A stretch of DNA of 23,832 nt. Origin: UMGS1370 sp963557065. GTDB lineage: Bacteria; Bacillota; Clostridia; Lachnospirales; Lachnospiraceae. The stretch's first letter is position 1. The number at the start of each line of letters is the position of its first letter. The position numbers and the translations under genes were made by a program. The notes beneath the pieces are model-generated. The model worked only from the letters and a program-made list of their open reading frames with translations. It ran no database searches and was not told where the DNA came from. The DNA is taken from NCBI GenBank assembly GCA_963557065.1, contig CAUWCT010000024.1, forward strand, positions 1-23,832. The letters are read 5' to 3'. This document shows, one piece after another, positions 1 through 7,166 of the stretch.

Positions 1-41
1 GGATAAATTTTTGTTTTTGCTAAAATTAACTAAATGACATT

Positions 42-187
42 GGTTCAGCCTTGCATCTTCTTGCCCGCCTGTAGCGGACAAGAAGCGTCTGGCGTACGCC
101 CTATGAAGATTCAGACAGAAAAACCTTTATGAAAACAAGCTTTCAACACGTTTTCCTGTCTGAATCTTCGCATGGCTGAACTGTTAC
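42..187. repeat. Dispersed hairpin repeat, full-length copy (family A)
   Basis: This is a nested inverted-repeat element. The outer arms are GTTCAGCC at 43-50 and GGCTGAAC at 174-181. The inner arms are GAAGATTCAGACAG at 105-118 and its exact complement CTGTCTGAATCTTC at 156-169. Between them lie a further hairpin (CTTCTTG at 57-63 against CAAGAAG at 79-85) and a perfect 10-bp palindrome at 91-100. The right arm (134-187) recurs at 22380-22433 with 47 of 54 identical bases, and the left end (44-65) recurs at 19130-19151. Multi-copy, palindromic and intergenic, it looks like a MITE- or REP-like element. Whether it moves or works as an RNA hairpin cannot be told here. Confidence 0.75.
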
Positions 188-207
188 ATAAAAATTTAAA
201 AAAGTGC

Positions 208-236
208 TTGCATTTTGGAAAAAACTATGATATTCT
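208..236 (+). promoter_or_regulatory. Putative promoter of the S10-spc-alpha operon
   Basis: There is a -35 box TTGCAT at 208-213 and a -10 box TATTCT at 231-236, separated by 17 bp. It lies 20 bp downstream of the hairpin repeat and about 240 bp upstream of rpsJ. The rpmJ promoter shares the same GCTTGCATT core and spacing. No experimental start site is known from the sequence alone. Confidence 0.6.
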
Positions 237-242
237 GAAAAA

Positions 243-474
243 GCTGTGGCATGATAGCTGTGAAGCGTGAGGTTGCTGTCAGATTTAGACAGGTTTTCCG
301 TGGAGCGAATGTCAAGTTAGAAAACTGGCGACAAGTCACTGTACCAATTTAACATCTGCAACAGAAATGAAAGGCAGCATGAGTGTGAGTTCTGTCAGGA
401 CACACACGAGAACGTGTACAGTCACCGCTTGTCGTACTTAGAAGTAAAAGTGCGAAAAGGAGGCGACTTTTTTT
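243..474 (+). ncRNA. Structured 5' leader of the S10 operon (candidate r-protein regulatory RNA)
   Basis: This stretch of about 230 nt without a gene lies between the promoter and rpsJ and contains several complementary segments. CTGTC (276-280) pairs with GACAG (288-292). A long-range helix is formed by CGACAAG (329-335) with CTTGTCG (428-434), continued by CTGTAC (339-344) with GTACAG (416-421). Enclosed in it are TCTG/CAGA (355-365) and an 11-bp imperfect hairpin at 383-407. A competing hairpin, ACACG-AGAA-CGTGT at 404-417, overlaps that one. The last hairpin (446-471) carries the rpsJ Shine-Dalgarno in its loop. Autogenous leaders at S10 operons are known in other bacteria (for example L4 in gamma-proteobacteria); that this is one is inference. 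Confidence 0.5.
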
Positions 475-792
475 ATGGCAAGTCAAGTAATGAGAATCAC
501 ATTAAAGGCTTATGATCATCAGTTAGTTGATCAGTCTGCAGGAAAAATTATCGACACTGTAAAAAAGACAGGATCTAAGGTGAGCGGACCGGTGCCGCTG
601 CCAACCAAGAAAGAGGTAGTTACTATCTTACGTGCAGTACACAAGTACAAAGATTCCAGAGAGCAGTTCGAGCAGAGAACCCACAAGAGACTGATTGATA
701 TCATCACACCAAGCCAGAAAACTGTGGATGCATTATCCAGACTGGAAATGCCTGCTGGTGTCTACATTGACATCAAGATGAAAAACAAATAA
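475..792 (+). CDS. rpsJ: 30S ribosomal protein S10 (also NusE)
   Basis: The 105-residue product has the usual S10 length and core, including LKAYDHQLVDQSAGKI near the start, GPVPLPT in the middle and SREQFEQRTHKRLIDI in the second half. S10 is part of the 3' domain of the 30S head and, as NusE, joins NusB in antitermination complexes. The flexible loop reads RAVHKYKDS, the normal Firmicutes form. The ATG at 475 follows AGGAGG (458-463) at 11 nt, a long spacing filled by a run of seven T. As first gene of the super-operon it sits behind the long structured leader, so its translation is the likely control point. Confidence 0.97.
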   Translation: MASQVMRITLKAYDHQLVDQSAGKIIDTVKKTGSKVSGPVPLPTKKEVVTILRAVHKYKDSREQFEQRTHKRLIDIITPSQKTVDALSRLEMPAGVYIDIKMKNK

Positions 793-842
793 TAAAAGAA
801 ATATCCTGAAGGGTTTAGATAGATTCTGGACTGTTCTAGGAT

Positions 843-859
843 GAGCGCCAGGAGCGCTC
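843..859 (+). other. Small GC-rich hairpin in the rpsJ-rplC gap
   Basis: GAGCGC (843-848) and GCGCTC (854-859) form a 6-bp stem with a 5-base loop, 31 bp upstream of the rplC start. No T-run follows, so it is not an intrinsic terminator. It may be an mRNA stability or processing element. The rest of the 97-bp gap shows only the rplC ribosome binding site. Confidence 0.4.
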
Positions 860-889
860 CGCTGTAGAAAAGAAACAGGAGGTAAGAAA

Positions 890-1525
890 ATGAAGAAAGC
901 GATTTTAGCAACAAAAGTCGGAATGACTCAGATCTTCGACGAAGACGGCGTGTTGATTCCGGTAACCGTTCTTCAGGCAGGTCCTTGTGTAGTAACCCAG
1001 GTCAAGACCGAAGAGAATGATGGTTACAAAGCAGTACAGGTTGGTTTTGTTGGTAAGAGAGAGAAATTAATCAACAAGCCGGTTAAGGGCCATTTTGATA
1101 AGGCTGGCGTATCCTACAAGAGATACGTAAGAGAATTTAGATTTGACAACGCTGAAGAATATTCTGTAAAAGATGAAATCAAAGCAGATGTATTCGCGGC
1201 AGGCGATAAGGTAGATGCAACCGCTATTTCCAAAGGCAAAGGTTTCCAGGGCGCAATCAAGAGACATGGCCAGCACAGAGGACCTATGGCTCATGGTTCC
1301 AAGTTCCACCGTCATCAGGGTTCCAATGGTTCCGCAACCACCCCAGGACGCGTATTCAAGGGCAAGGGAATGCCTGGTCACATGGGCAGTGTAAAGGTAA
1401 CGGTTCAGAACCTTGAGGTTGTTCGTGTGGATGCAGAAAACAACCTGATTTTGGTTAAGGGTTCTGTACCTGGACCAAAGAAGTCCTTAGTAACCATTAA
1501 GGAAACCGTAAAGGCTTCCAAGTAA
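890..1525 (+). CDS. rplC: 50S ribosomal protein L3
   Basis: The product has 211 residues, standard for bacterial L3. It begins KKAILATKVGMTQIF, the characteristic L3 start, and ends with the KGSVPGPKKSLV region. The central basic stretch RHGQHRGPMAHGSKFHRHQG followed by PGRVFKGKGMPGHMG is the long loop that reaches toward the peptidyl transferase centre. L3 is one of the first proteins to bind 23S rRNA and nucleates 50S assembly. An ACAGGAGG ribosome binding site lies 7-8 nt upstream of the ATG. It is second in the operon, separated from rpsJ by 97 bp with a small hairpin. Confidence 0.97.
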   Translation: MKKAILATKVGMTQIFDEDGVLIPVTVLQAGPCVVTQVKTEENDGYKAVQVGFVGKREKLINKPVKGHFDKAGVSYKRYVREFRFDNAEEYSVKDEIKADVFAAGDKVDATAISKGKGFQGAIKRHGQHRGPMAHGSKFHRHQGSNGSATTPGRVFKGKGMPGHMGSVKVTVQNLEVVRVDAENNLILVKGSVPGPKKSLVTIKETVKASK

Positions 1526-1555
1526 GCTTTTGCATAGGAAAGGAGGAACACACAA

Positions 1556-2176
1556 ATGGCAAATGTAGCTGTTTACAATATGGAAGGTAAAGAAGTTGGC
1601 ACCTTAGAGTTAAACGACGCTGTGTTTGGTGTAGAGGTAAACGAGCACCTGGTACACATGGCAGTAGTAAGCCAGCTTGCAAATAAACGTCAGGGCACCC
1701 AGAAAGCAAAGACCCGCTCCGAAGTTTCCGGCGGCGGCAGAAAGCCTTGGAGACAGAAGGGAACCGGTCATGCAAGACAGGGTTCAACCAGATCCCCGCA
1801 GTGGACCGGCGGCGGAGTAGTATTCGCTCCAGTTCCAAGAGATTACACCATCAGACTGAACAAGAAGGAAAAGAGAGCAGCATTAAAGTGCGCTTTGACC
1901 AGCAGAGTAAACGACAACAAGTTCGTTGTTGTAGACGAGTTAAAGTTTGATGCAATCAAAACTAAGAATTTTGTAAACGTTTTAAACAACTTAAAGGTAA
2001 ACAAAGCTTTGGTTGTTCTGGATTCCAATGATCAGAACGTAGTTCTGTCCGCCAGAAACGTAGAAAACGTTAAGACCGCTCAGGTTAACACCATTAACGT
2101 ATTTGATATTCTTAAGTACAACACCGTTGTTGCTACCAAGGCAGCAGTTGCAGCAATCGAGGAGGTGTATGCATAA
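1556..2176 (+). CDS. rplD: 50S ribosomal protein L4
   Basis: The product has 206 residues, typical of bacterial L4. Residues 53-90 are the glycine- and arginine-rich extended loop (GGGRKPWRQKGTGHARQG and following) that lines the peptide exit tunnel near L22, the site of macrolide-resistance changes in other species; it looks wild-type here. In gamma-proteobacteria L4 is the autogenous repressor of the S10 operon, so it is a candidate ligand for the leader upstream of rpsJ, though this is only inference. The ATG follows AAGGAGG. Its stop codon shares one base with the rplW start (TAATG), implying translational coupling. Confidence 0.97.
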   Translation: MANVAVYNMEGKEVGTLELNDAVFGVEVNEHLVHMAVVSQLANKRQGTQKAKTRSEVSGGGRKPWRQKGTGHARQGSTRSPQWTGGGVVFAPVPRDYTIRLNKKEKRAALKCALTSRVNDNKFVVVDELKFDAIKTKNFVNVLNNLKVNKALVVLDSNDQNVVLSARNVENVKTAQVNTINVFDILKYNTVVATKAAVAAIEEVYA

Positions 2177-2475
2177 TGGCAGATATTAGATATTATGATG
2201 TCATCCTCAAACCGGTTATTACCGAAAAGAGCATGAACGCTATGGCAGAAAAGAAGTATACCTTTTTGGTACACGCTGATGCCAACAAGACTATGATTAA
2301 AGAAGCTGTTGAGAAAATGTTCCCGGGAACCAAGGTTGATAAGGTAAATACCATCAACATCGACGGCAAAGCTAAGAGAAGAGGTATGGTGGTTGGAAAG
2401 ACTGCCAAGACCAAAAAGGCAATCGTTAAGCTGACCGCTGACAGCAAAGACATCGAGATTTTCGAGGGTCTGTAA
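2176..2475 (+). CDS. rplW: 50S ribosomal protein L23
   Basis: The product has 99 residues, the family length. It shows the typical N-terminal DVILKPVITEKSM motif and a KYTFLVHADANKTMIKEAVEKMF core, followed by the VDKVNTINIDGKAKRRG extension that approaches the tunnel exit. L23 is the main docking site for trigger factor and SRP at the exit tunnel. The start codon overlaps the rplD stop by one base. Its ribosome binding site, GAGGTG, lies inside the end of rplD, so the two are probably translated in a coupled way. Confidence 0.97.
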   Translation: MADIRYYDVILKPVITEKSMNAMAEKKYTFLVHADANKTMIKEAVEKMFPGTKVDKVNTINIDGKAKRRGMVVGKTAKTKKAIVKLTADSKDIEIFEGL

Positions 2476-2536
2476 GAAACAGCAATTATACGATGAACAT
2501 TATATCGTGATAAATTAGTTAAAGGAGTAAAATGTC

Positions 2537-3382
2537 ATGGGAATTAAAAAGTATACAGCATATACACCTTCCAGAAGACATATGACCAGTTCTGATTTCT
2601 CTGAAATCACAAAGACAACTCCGGAAAAGTCCTTAGTTGTATCTTTAAAGAAGAACGCTGGCCGTAATAATCAGGGTAAAATCACCGTAAGACATCATGG
2701 TGGTGGAAATAGACAGAAATACAGAATTATCGACTTTAAGAGAAATTCCAAAGATGGAATTCCGGCAACTGTTATCGGTATCGAGTACGATCCGAACAGA
2801 AGCGCAAACATCGCATTAATCTGCTACGCAGATGGTACCAAATCCTATATTTTAGCTCCTGCCGGATTAACCGACGGCATGAAGGTTATGAGTGGCGAGC
2901 AGGCTGAGGCAAAGGTTGGAAACTGCATGCCATTAAGTGCTATTCCGGTTGGTACTCAGATTCACAATATTGAGCTGTATCCTGGAAAGGGCGGCCAGCT
3001 GGTTCGTTCCGCAGGCAACTCTGCTCAGTTAATGGCAAAAGAAGGCAAGTACGCAACTTTACGTCTTCCCTCCGGTGAAATGAGAATGGTTCCGATTATC
3101 TGCCGCGCTACTATCGGCGTTGTAGGTAATGGCGAGCACGCTCTGATTAACATTGGTAAGGCTGGTAGAAAGCGTCACATGGGTATCCGTCCTACTGTCC
3201 GCGGTTCCGTAATGAACCCCAATGACCATCCACATGGTGGTGGTGAAGGTAAGACCGGTATCGGACGTCCAGGCCCAAGCACTCCATGGGGCAAGCCGGC
3301 TCTTGGCTTAAAGACCAGAAAGAAGAACAAGCAGTCTAATAAGTTAATCGTAAGAAGACGCGATGGAAGAACCATTAAATAA
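2537..3382 (+). CDS. rplB: 50S ribosomal protein L2
   Basis: The product has 281 residues, close to the usual 275-280. It begins GIKKYTAYTPSRRHMT and carries the invariant NPNDHPHGGGEGK segment, whose histidine lies near the peptidyl transferase centre, plus TPWGKPALGLKTRKKNK at the C-terminus. L2 bridges domains of 23S rRNA and is needed for subunit joining. The ATG at 2537 follows AAAGGAG with 9 nt spacing; the nearby ATG at 2532 is in another frame. The 61-bp gap after rplW holds only a weak 5-bp hairpin. Confidence 0.97.
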   Translation: MGIKKYTAYTPSRRHMTSSDFSEITKTTPEKSLVVSLKKNAGRNNQGKITVRHHGGGNRQKYRIIDFKRNSKDGIPATVIGIEYDPNRSANIALICYADGTKSYILAPAGLTDGMKVMSGEQAEAKVGNCMPLSAIPVGTQIHNIELYPGKGGQLVRSAGNSAQLMAKEGKYATLRLPSGEMRMVPIICRATIGVVGNGEHALINIGKAGRKRHMGIRPTVRGSVMNPNDHPHGGGEGKTGIGRPGPSTPWGKPALGLKTRKKNKQSNKLIVRRRDGRTIK

Positions 3383-3399
3383 TTGAAGGAGGTTAGAAC

Positions 3400-3681
3400 A
3401 TGTCTCGCTCACTGAAAAAAGGACCATTCGCAGACGCGCATTTATTGAAGAAGGTAGAAGCGATGAACGCATCCGGACAGAAGCAGGTTATTAAGACCTG
3501 GTCCCGCCGTTCTACCATCTTCCCGATTATGGTTGGTCATACAATTGCAGTACACGATGGAAGAAAGCATGTTCCGGTATATGTTACCGAGGATATGGTT
3601 GGTCATAAATTAGGCGAATTCGTTGCCACAAGAACTTACAGAGGACATGGCAAGGACGAGAAGAAGTCTGGCGTTCGCTAA
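3400..3681 (+). CDS. rpsS: 30S ribosomal protein S19
   Basis: The product has 93 residues, the normal length. It begins SRSLKKGPFAD and contains WSRRSTIFPIMVGHTIAVHDGRKHVPVYVTEDMVGHKLGEF, the highly conserved S19 core. S19 forms a complex with S13 in the 30S head close to the A-site tRNA and takes part in intersubunit bridging. The start is supported by GGAGG nine bases upstream. It is 17 bp after rplB and 31 bp before rplV in the standard S10 operon order. Confidence 0.97.
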   Translation: MSRSLKKGPFADAHLLKKVEAMNASGQKQVIKTWSRRSTIFPIMVGHTIAVHDGRKHVPVYVTEDMVGHKLGEFVATRTYRGHGKDEKKSGVR

Positions 3682-3712
3682 TCGAGAAGATCTGAAAGGA
3701 GGTTTTTAAGTC

Positions 3713-4099
3713 ATGGCAAAAGGACATAGATCCCAAATTAAAAGAGAAAGAAATGCTCAGAAGGATACCAGACCAAGCGCAACACTGTCTTACGCTCGTG
3801 TATCTGTTCAGAAAGCATGCTTCGTATTAGATGCCATCAGAGGCAAAGATGTGCAGACTGCACTTGGTATTGTAACCTACAATCCCAGATATGCTTCTAG
3901 TTTAATAAAGAAACTGTTAGAATCAGCAATCGCTAACGCTGAAAACAACAACGGAATGAGTGTTGAGAACCTGTATGTAGAGGAATGCTACGCAAACCAG
4001 GCTCCTACAATGAAGAGAATTCATCCAAGAGCACAGGGCCGCGCTTACAGAATCGAAAAGAGAAACAGCCACATTACCGTTGTGCTGAATGAAAGATAA
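3713..4099 (+). CDS. rplV: 50S ribosomal protein L22
   Basis: The product has 128 residues. Most bacterial L22 are 110-120, and the extra residues are at the basic N-terminus (AKGHRSQIKRERNAQKDTRPSA). The core follows: ARVSVQKACFVLDAIRGKDVQTALGIV, then the long beta-hairpin around PTMKRIHPRAQGRAYRIEKRNSHITVVL that lines the exit tunnel opposite L4. The AAAGGAGG ribosome binding site is well placed. The next gene, rpsC, starts 11 bp after the stop. Confidence 0.96.
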   Translation: MAKGHRSQIKRERNAQKDTRPSATLSYARVSVQKACFVLDAIRGKDVQTALGIVTYNPRYASSLIKKLLESAIANAENNNGMSVENLYVEECYANQAPTMKRIHPRAQGRAYRIEKRNSHITVVLNER

Positions 4100-4110
4100 G
4101 GAGGCAAATC

Positions 4111-4767
4111 ATGGGACAGAAAGTTAATCCGCACGGACTTAGAGTCGGCGTAATTAAAGACTGGGATTCCAAGTGGTACGCAGAAGCTGATTTTGCTGAT
4201 TGCCTTGTTGAGGACCACAAGATCAGAGTATTTCTGAAGAAAAAGCTGTACAGCGCTGGTATCTCCAAAATCGAGATCGAGCGTGCATCTGATAGAGTAA
4301 AAATTATCATCTACACCGCAAAGCCAGGTGTTGTTATCGGCAAGGGCGGCGCTGAGATTGAAAAGTTAAAAGCTGAGGTTCAGAAGATGACCTCCAAGAA
4401 AGTCTTCATCGACATCAAGGAAGTTAAGAGACCGGACCGCGACGCACAGTTAGTTGCAGAATCTATTGCACAGCAGTTGGAGAACCGTGTTTCCTTCCGC
4501 CGTGCTATGAAGTCGACCATGTCCAGATCCATGAAGGCTGGCGTTAAGGGCATCAAGGCAGCCTGCGCAGGACGTTTGGGCGGCGCTGATATGGCACGTA
4601 CCGAGTTCTACAGCGAAGGTACTATTCCGCTGCAGACTTTAAGAGCAGATATTGACTATGGATTCGCAGAAGCAGATACCACCTACGGCAAGGTTGGCGT
4701 TAAGGTTTGGATCTACAAAGGCGAAGTCCTTCCAACTAAGGGCAACAAGGAAGGGAGCGATAAATAA
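4111..4767 (+). CDS. rpsC: 30S ribosomal protein S3
   Basis: The product has 218 residues, standard for S3. It starts GQKVNPHGLRVGVIKDWDSKWYA, has a type II KH RNA-binding domain with the GxxG loop GKGG in KPGVVIGKGGAEIEKLK, and a C-terminal S3 domain ending in GKVGVKVWIYKGEVLP. S3 lies at the mRNA entry channel and contributes to mRNA helicase activity with S4 and S5. The start is supported by AAGGAGG. Its stop codon shares one base with the rplP start codon. Confidence 0.97.
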   Translation: MGQKVNPHGLRVGVIKDWDSKWYAEADFADCLVEDHKIRVFLKKKLYSAGISKIEIERASDRVKIIIYTAKPGVVIGKGGAEIEKLKAEVQKMTSKKVFIDIKEVKRPDRDAQLVAESIAQQLENRVSFRRAMKSTMSRSMKAGVKGIKAACAGRLGGADMARTEFYSEGTIPLQTLRADIDYGFAEADTTYGKVGVKVWIYKGEVLPTKGNKEGSDK

Positions 4768-5204
4768 TGTTAATGCCGAAGAGAGTAAAACGTCGTAAGC
4801 AGTTCCGCGGCTCTATGTCCGGAAAAGCATTAAGAGGCAATACCATCTCCAATGGTGAGTATGGTCTGGTTGCTACTGAGCCATGCTGGATTAAATCTAA
4901 CCAGATTGAGGCAGCCCGTATTGCTATGACCCGTTACATTAAGCGTGGCGGTAAAGTTTGGATTAAGATTTTCCCGGATAAGCCTGTAACTGCAAAGCCG
5001 GCTGAAACCCGTATGGGTTCCGGTAAAGGTTCTGTAGAATACTGGGTAGCAGTAGTAAAACCCGGTCGTGTTATGTTCGAGATCGCTGGTGTTCCTGAGG
5101 AAGTTGCTCGCGAAGCACTGCGTCTTGCTATGCACAAGTTACCCTGCAAGTGTAAGATCGTTGCGAAAGCAGATTTAGAAGGCGGTGATAACAGTGAAAA
5201 GTAA
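4767..5204 (+). CDS. rplP: 50S ribosomal protein L16
   Basis: The product has 145 residues. It opens with LMPKRVKRRKQFRGSMSGKALRG, the classical L16 N-terminus, so the ATG at 4767 (overlapping the rpsC stop by one base) is preferred to the second ATG at 4773. The middle contains RGGKVWIKIFPDKPVTAKPAETRMGSGKGSVEYWVAVVKPG. L16 helps position A-site tRNA and is a late 50S assembly protein. The ribosome binding site (AAGGAAGGGAG) lies inside rpsC, consistent with coupling. Confidence 0.97.
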   Translation: MLMPKRVKRRKQFRGSMSGKALRGNTISNGEYGLVATEPCWIKSNQIEAARIAMTRYIKRGGKVWIKIFPDKPVTAKPAETRMGSGKGSVEYWVAVVKPGRVMFEIAGVPEEVAREALRLAMHKLPCKCKIVAKADLEGGDNSEK

Positions 5205-5397
5205 TAAGTATGTAGAGAGTTTAAATGCAAAGACCGCAGCAGAGTTAAACGAGGAATTAGTTGCTGCTAAGAAAGAACTGTTCAATTTAAGATTCCAGAA
5301 TGCAACCAACCAGTTAGATAACACCAGCAGAATCAAAGAAGTTCGCAAGAACATCGCTCGTATTCAGACTGTTATCACTGCTAAGGCTGCTCACTAA
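5194..5397 (+). CDS. rpmC: 50S ribosomal protein L29
   Basis: The product has 67 residues from the GTG at 5194 (MKSNKYVESL). A frame-compatible GTG at 5185 would add three residues, but 5194 is better spaced (8 nt) from AAGGCGG and gives the usual L29 N-terminus. The protein is a two-helix hairpin with the family signature ELNEELVAAKKELFNLRFQNATNQLDNTSRIKEVRKNIARI. L29 sits beside L23 at the tunnel exit. The start lies 11 bases inside the end of rplP, so it is translationally coupled. The GTG start may tune down initiation. Confidence 0.94.
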   Translation: MKSNKYVESLNAKTAAELNEELVAAKKELFNLRFQNATNQLDNTSRIKEVRKNIARIQTVITAKAAH

Positions 5398-5420
5398 GTG
5401 CAGAAAGGAGCATAATTACC

Positions 5421-5675
5421 GTGGAAAGAAATCTTAGAAAAGTGCGTACCGGTAAAGTCGTAAGCAATAAGATGGACAAGACCATTGTGGTTGCTATCGA
5501 AAACCATGTAAAGCATCCTGTAATCGGTAAGATTGTTAAGAGAACTTATAAATTAAAAGCACACGATGAGAACAACGAGTGCAATATTGGTGATACCGTT
5601 CGTGTAATGGAAACAAGACCGCTGTCCAAGGACAAGAGATGGAGACTTGTAGAGATTATCGAAAAGGCAAGATAA
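5421..5675 (+). CDS. rpsQ: 30S ribosomal protein S17
   Basis: The product has 84 residues, the family length. The N-terminus ERNLRKVRTGKVVSNKMDKTIVVAIENHVKHPVIGKIVKRTYKLKAHDE is textbook S17, an OB-fold protein that binds the 5' domain of 16S rRNA early in assembly. It starts at GTG (5421) with AAAGGAG upstream. It follows rpmC by 23 bp and precedes rplN by 20 bp. Confidence 0.97.
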   Translation: MERNLRKVRTGKVVSNKMDKTIVVAIENHVKHPVIGKIVKRTYKLKAHDENNECNIGDTVRVMETRPLSKDKRWRLVEIIEKAR

Positions 5676-5695
5676 TAAGGAAGGAGTAATCAGGC

Positions 5696-6064
5696 ATGAT
5701 TCAGCAGGAAACCAGACTTAAGGTTGCCGACAATACTGGTGCAAAGGAACTCCTGTGCATCCGCGTTATGGGCGGTTCAACCAGAAGATATGCGAATATC
5801 GGTGATGTCATCGTTGCTTCCGTTAAAGATGCAACACCAGGCGGTGTTGTAAAGAAGGGCGATGTTGTTAAGGCTGTAGTAGTACGTACCGTAAAGGGCG
5901 CACGTCGTAAAGACGGTTCTTACATCAAGTTTGATGAGAACGCAGCAGTGATTATCAAGGACGATAAGACTCCAAAGGGAACCCGTATTTTTGGACCGGT
6001 AGCAAGAGAACTTCGTGAGAAACAGTTTATGAAGATCGTTTCTCTGGCTCCGGAAGTATTATAA
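5696..6064 (+). CDS. rplN: 50S ribosomal protein L14
   Basis: The product has 122 residues, exactly the typical L14 length. It begins IQQETRLKVADNTGAKELLCIRVMGGSTRRYANIGDVIVASVKDA and ends REKQFMKIVSLAPEVL, both strongly conserved. L14 forms intersubunit bridges with 16S rRNA and contacts L19; it is also the binding site of the silencing factor RsfS. The ATG follows AAGGAG, with rpsQ 20 bp upstream and rplX 15 bp downstream. Confidence 0.98.
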   Translation: MIQQETRLKVADNTGAKELLCIRVMGGSTRRYANIGDVIVASVKDATPGGVVKKGDVVKAVVVRTVKGARRKDGSYIKFDENAAVIIKDDKTPKGTRIFGPVARELREKQFMKIVSLAPEVL

Positions 6065-6079
6065 GAGGAGGTGTCCACT

Positions 6080-6385
6080 GTGAATAAAATCAAAAAAGAT
6101 GATTTAGTAAAAGTTATCACCGGCAAAGACAGCGGGAAACAGGGTAAGGTACTCCACGTGGATACCAAGAAGAACAAAGTTGTAGTAGAAGGCTGCAATA
6201 TGGTAACCAAGCATACCAAGCCAAATGCTGCAAATCCAAACGGCGGCATCGTAAATCACGAAGCAGCTATGGATATTTCCAATGTTATGCTGGTAGTTGA
6301 CGGAAAAGCAACCAGAGTTGGATTTACTGTAAAAGACGGTAAGAAAGTTCGTGTTGCAAAAGCAACCGGCAAAGTAATTGAGTAA
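6080..6385 (+). CDS. rplX: 50S ribosomal protein L24
   Basis: The product has 101 residues from the GTG at 6080 (MNKIKKDDLVKVITGKDSGKQGKV). A GTG at 6071 in the same frame overlaps the ribosome binding site AGAGGAGG (6064-6071) itself and is rejected. The KOW motif lies at residues 5-30, and the rest follows the usual L24 pattern (MVTKHTKPNAANPNGGIVNHEAAMDISNVMLV). L24 is an assembly initiator at the 5' end of 23S rRNA. The SD lies at the end of rplN, suggesting coupled translation. Confidence 0.95.
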   Translation: MNKIKKDDLVKVITGKDSGKQGKVLHVDTKKNKVVVEGCNMVTKHTKPNAANPNGGIVNHEAAMDISNVMLVVDGKATRVGFTVKDGKKVRVAKATGKVIE

Positions 6386-6407
6386 TTACAGAGAGGAGGA
6401 ACATAAA

Positions 6408-6947
6408 TTGGCTAGATTAAAAGAGACATACCAGAATGAGATCGTAGATGCTATGATCAAAAAATTTGGATATAAGAACATTATGGAAGTGCCGAAGTTA
6501 GACAAGATTGTCATCAATATGGGCGTCGGCGAAGCAAAAGAAAATGCCAAGGTTTTGGACTCTGCTGTAAGAGATCTGGAGATTATCTCCGGTCAGAAGG
6601 CTGTTACCACCAAGGCAAAGAAGTCCGTTGCAAACTTCAAGATTCGTGAAGGCATGGCTATCGGATGCAAGGTTACCCTGCGCGGCGAGAGAATGTATGA
6701 GTTCGCAGACCGTTTAATTAACCTGGCTCTTCCACGTGTACGTGACTTCCGCGGCGTTAACCCGAACGCATTTGACGGCAGAGGTAACTACGCATTAGGC
6801 ATTAAAGAGCAGTTAATCTTCCCTGAGATTGAATACGATAAGGTTGACAAGGTAAGAGGTATGGACATCATCTTCGTAACCACCGCTAAGACTGACGAAG
6901 AAGCTCGTGAACTGTTGACATTATTCAATATGCCATTTGCAAAATAA
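6408..6947 (+). CDS. rplE: 50S ribosomal protein L5 (TTG start)
   Basis: The product has 179 residues, matching the family. The open frame extends further upstream, but AGGAGG at 6394-6399 is 8 nt from a TTG at 6408, which gives the normal L5 N-terminus MARLKETYQNEIVDAMIKKF. L5 binds 5S rRNA with L18 and contacts P-site tRNA. Core motifs include IVINMGVGEAKENAK, SGQKAVTTKAKKSVANFKIREGMAIGCKVTLRG and the C-terminal GMDIIFVTTAKTDEEARELLTLFNMPF. The rare TTG start in a highly expressed gene stands out among the ATG and GTG starts around it. Confidence 0.95.
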   Translation: MARLKETYQNEIVDAMIKKFGYKNIMEVPKLDKIVINMGVGEAKENAKVLDSAVRDLEIISGQKAVTTKAKKSVANFKIREGMAIGCKVTLRGERMYEFADRLINLALPRVRDFRGVNPNAFDGRGNYALGIKEQLIFPEIEYDKVDKVRGMDIIFVTTAKTDEEARELLTLFNMPFAK

Positions 6948-6962
6948 TCAGGAGGAATAACC

Positions 6963-7148
6963 ATGGCAAAGACTTCTATGAAGATTAAGCAGCAGCGTCC
7001 TGCAAAGTTCTCCACCAGAGAATACAATCGTTGCAGAATTTGCGGCCGTCCGCATGCTTATTTAAGAAAATATGGTATCTGCAGAATTTGCTTCCGCGAA
7101 TTAGCATACAAGGGCGAGATTCCGGGCGTAAAGAAAGCTAGCTGGTAA
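6963..7148 (+). CDS. rpsZ: 30S ribosomal protein S14, zinc-binding short form (type Z)
   Basis: The product has 61 residues, the short zinc-dependent S14 of Gram-positive bacteria. It shows CRICGRPHAYLRKYGICRIC, a CxxC-x12-CxxC zinc ribbon, followed by FRELAYKGEIPGVKKASW. Many species also keep a zinc-free longer paralogue elsewhere, repressed by Zur; none is in this window. S14 belongs to the 30S head near S3 and S10. The SD AGGAGG and ATG are clear, with 15 bp to rplE and 18 bp to rpsH. The gene is also called rpsN or rpsN1 in some annotations. Confidence 0.96.
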   Translation: MAKTSMKIKQQRPAKFSTREYNRCRICGRPHAYLRKYGICRICFRELAYKGEIPGVKKASW

Positions 7149-7166
7149 GAAAAGGAGGCAAACCAA

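Noticed and set aside
156..187. Repeat A hairpin as intrinsic terminator of the gene upstream of the window
   Set aside because: The stem is followed by GCATGGCTG rather than a T-run, so termination is not supported.
605..690. S10 loop reading RAVHKYKDS instead of the E. coli SPHVNKDA, as a possible tetracycline-resistance variant
   Set aside because: This loop form is the ordinary one in Firmicutes such as Bacillus, so it is lineage-typical and not a resistance change.
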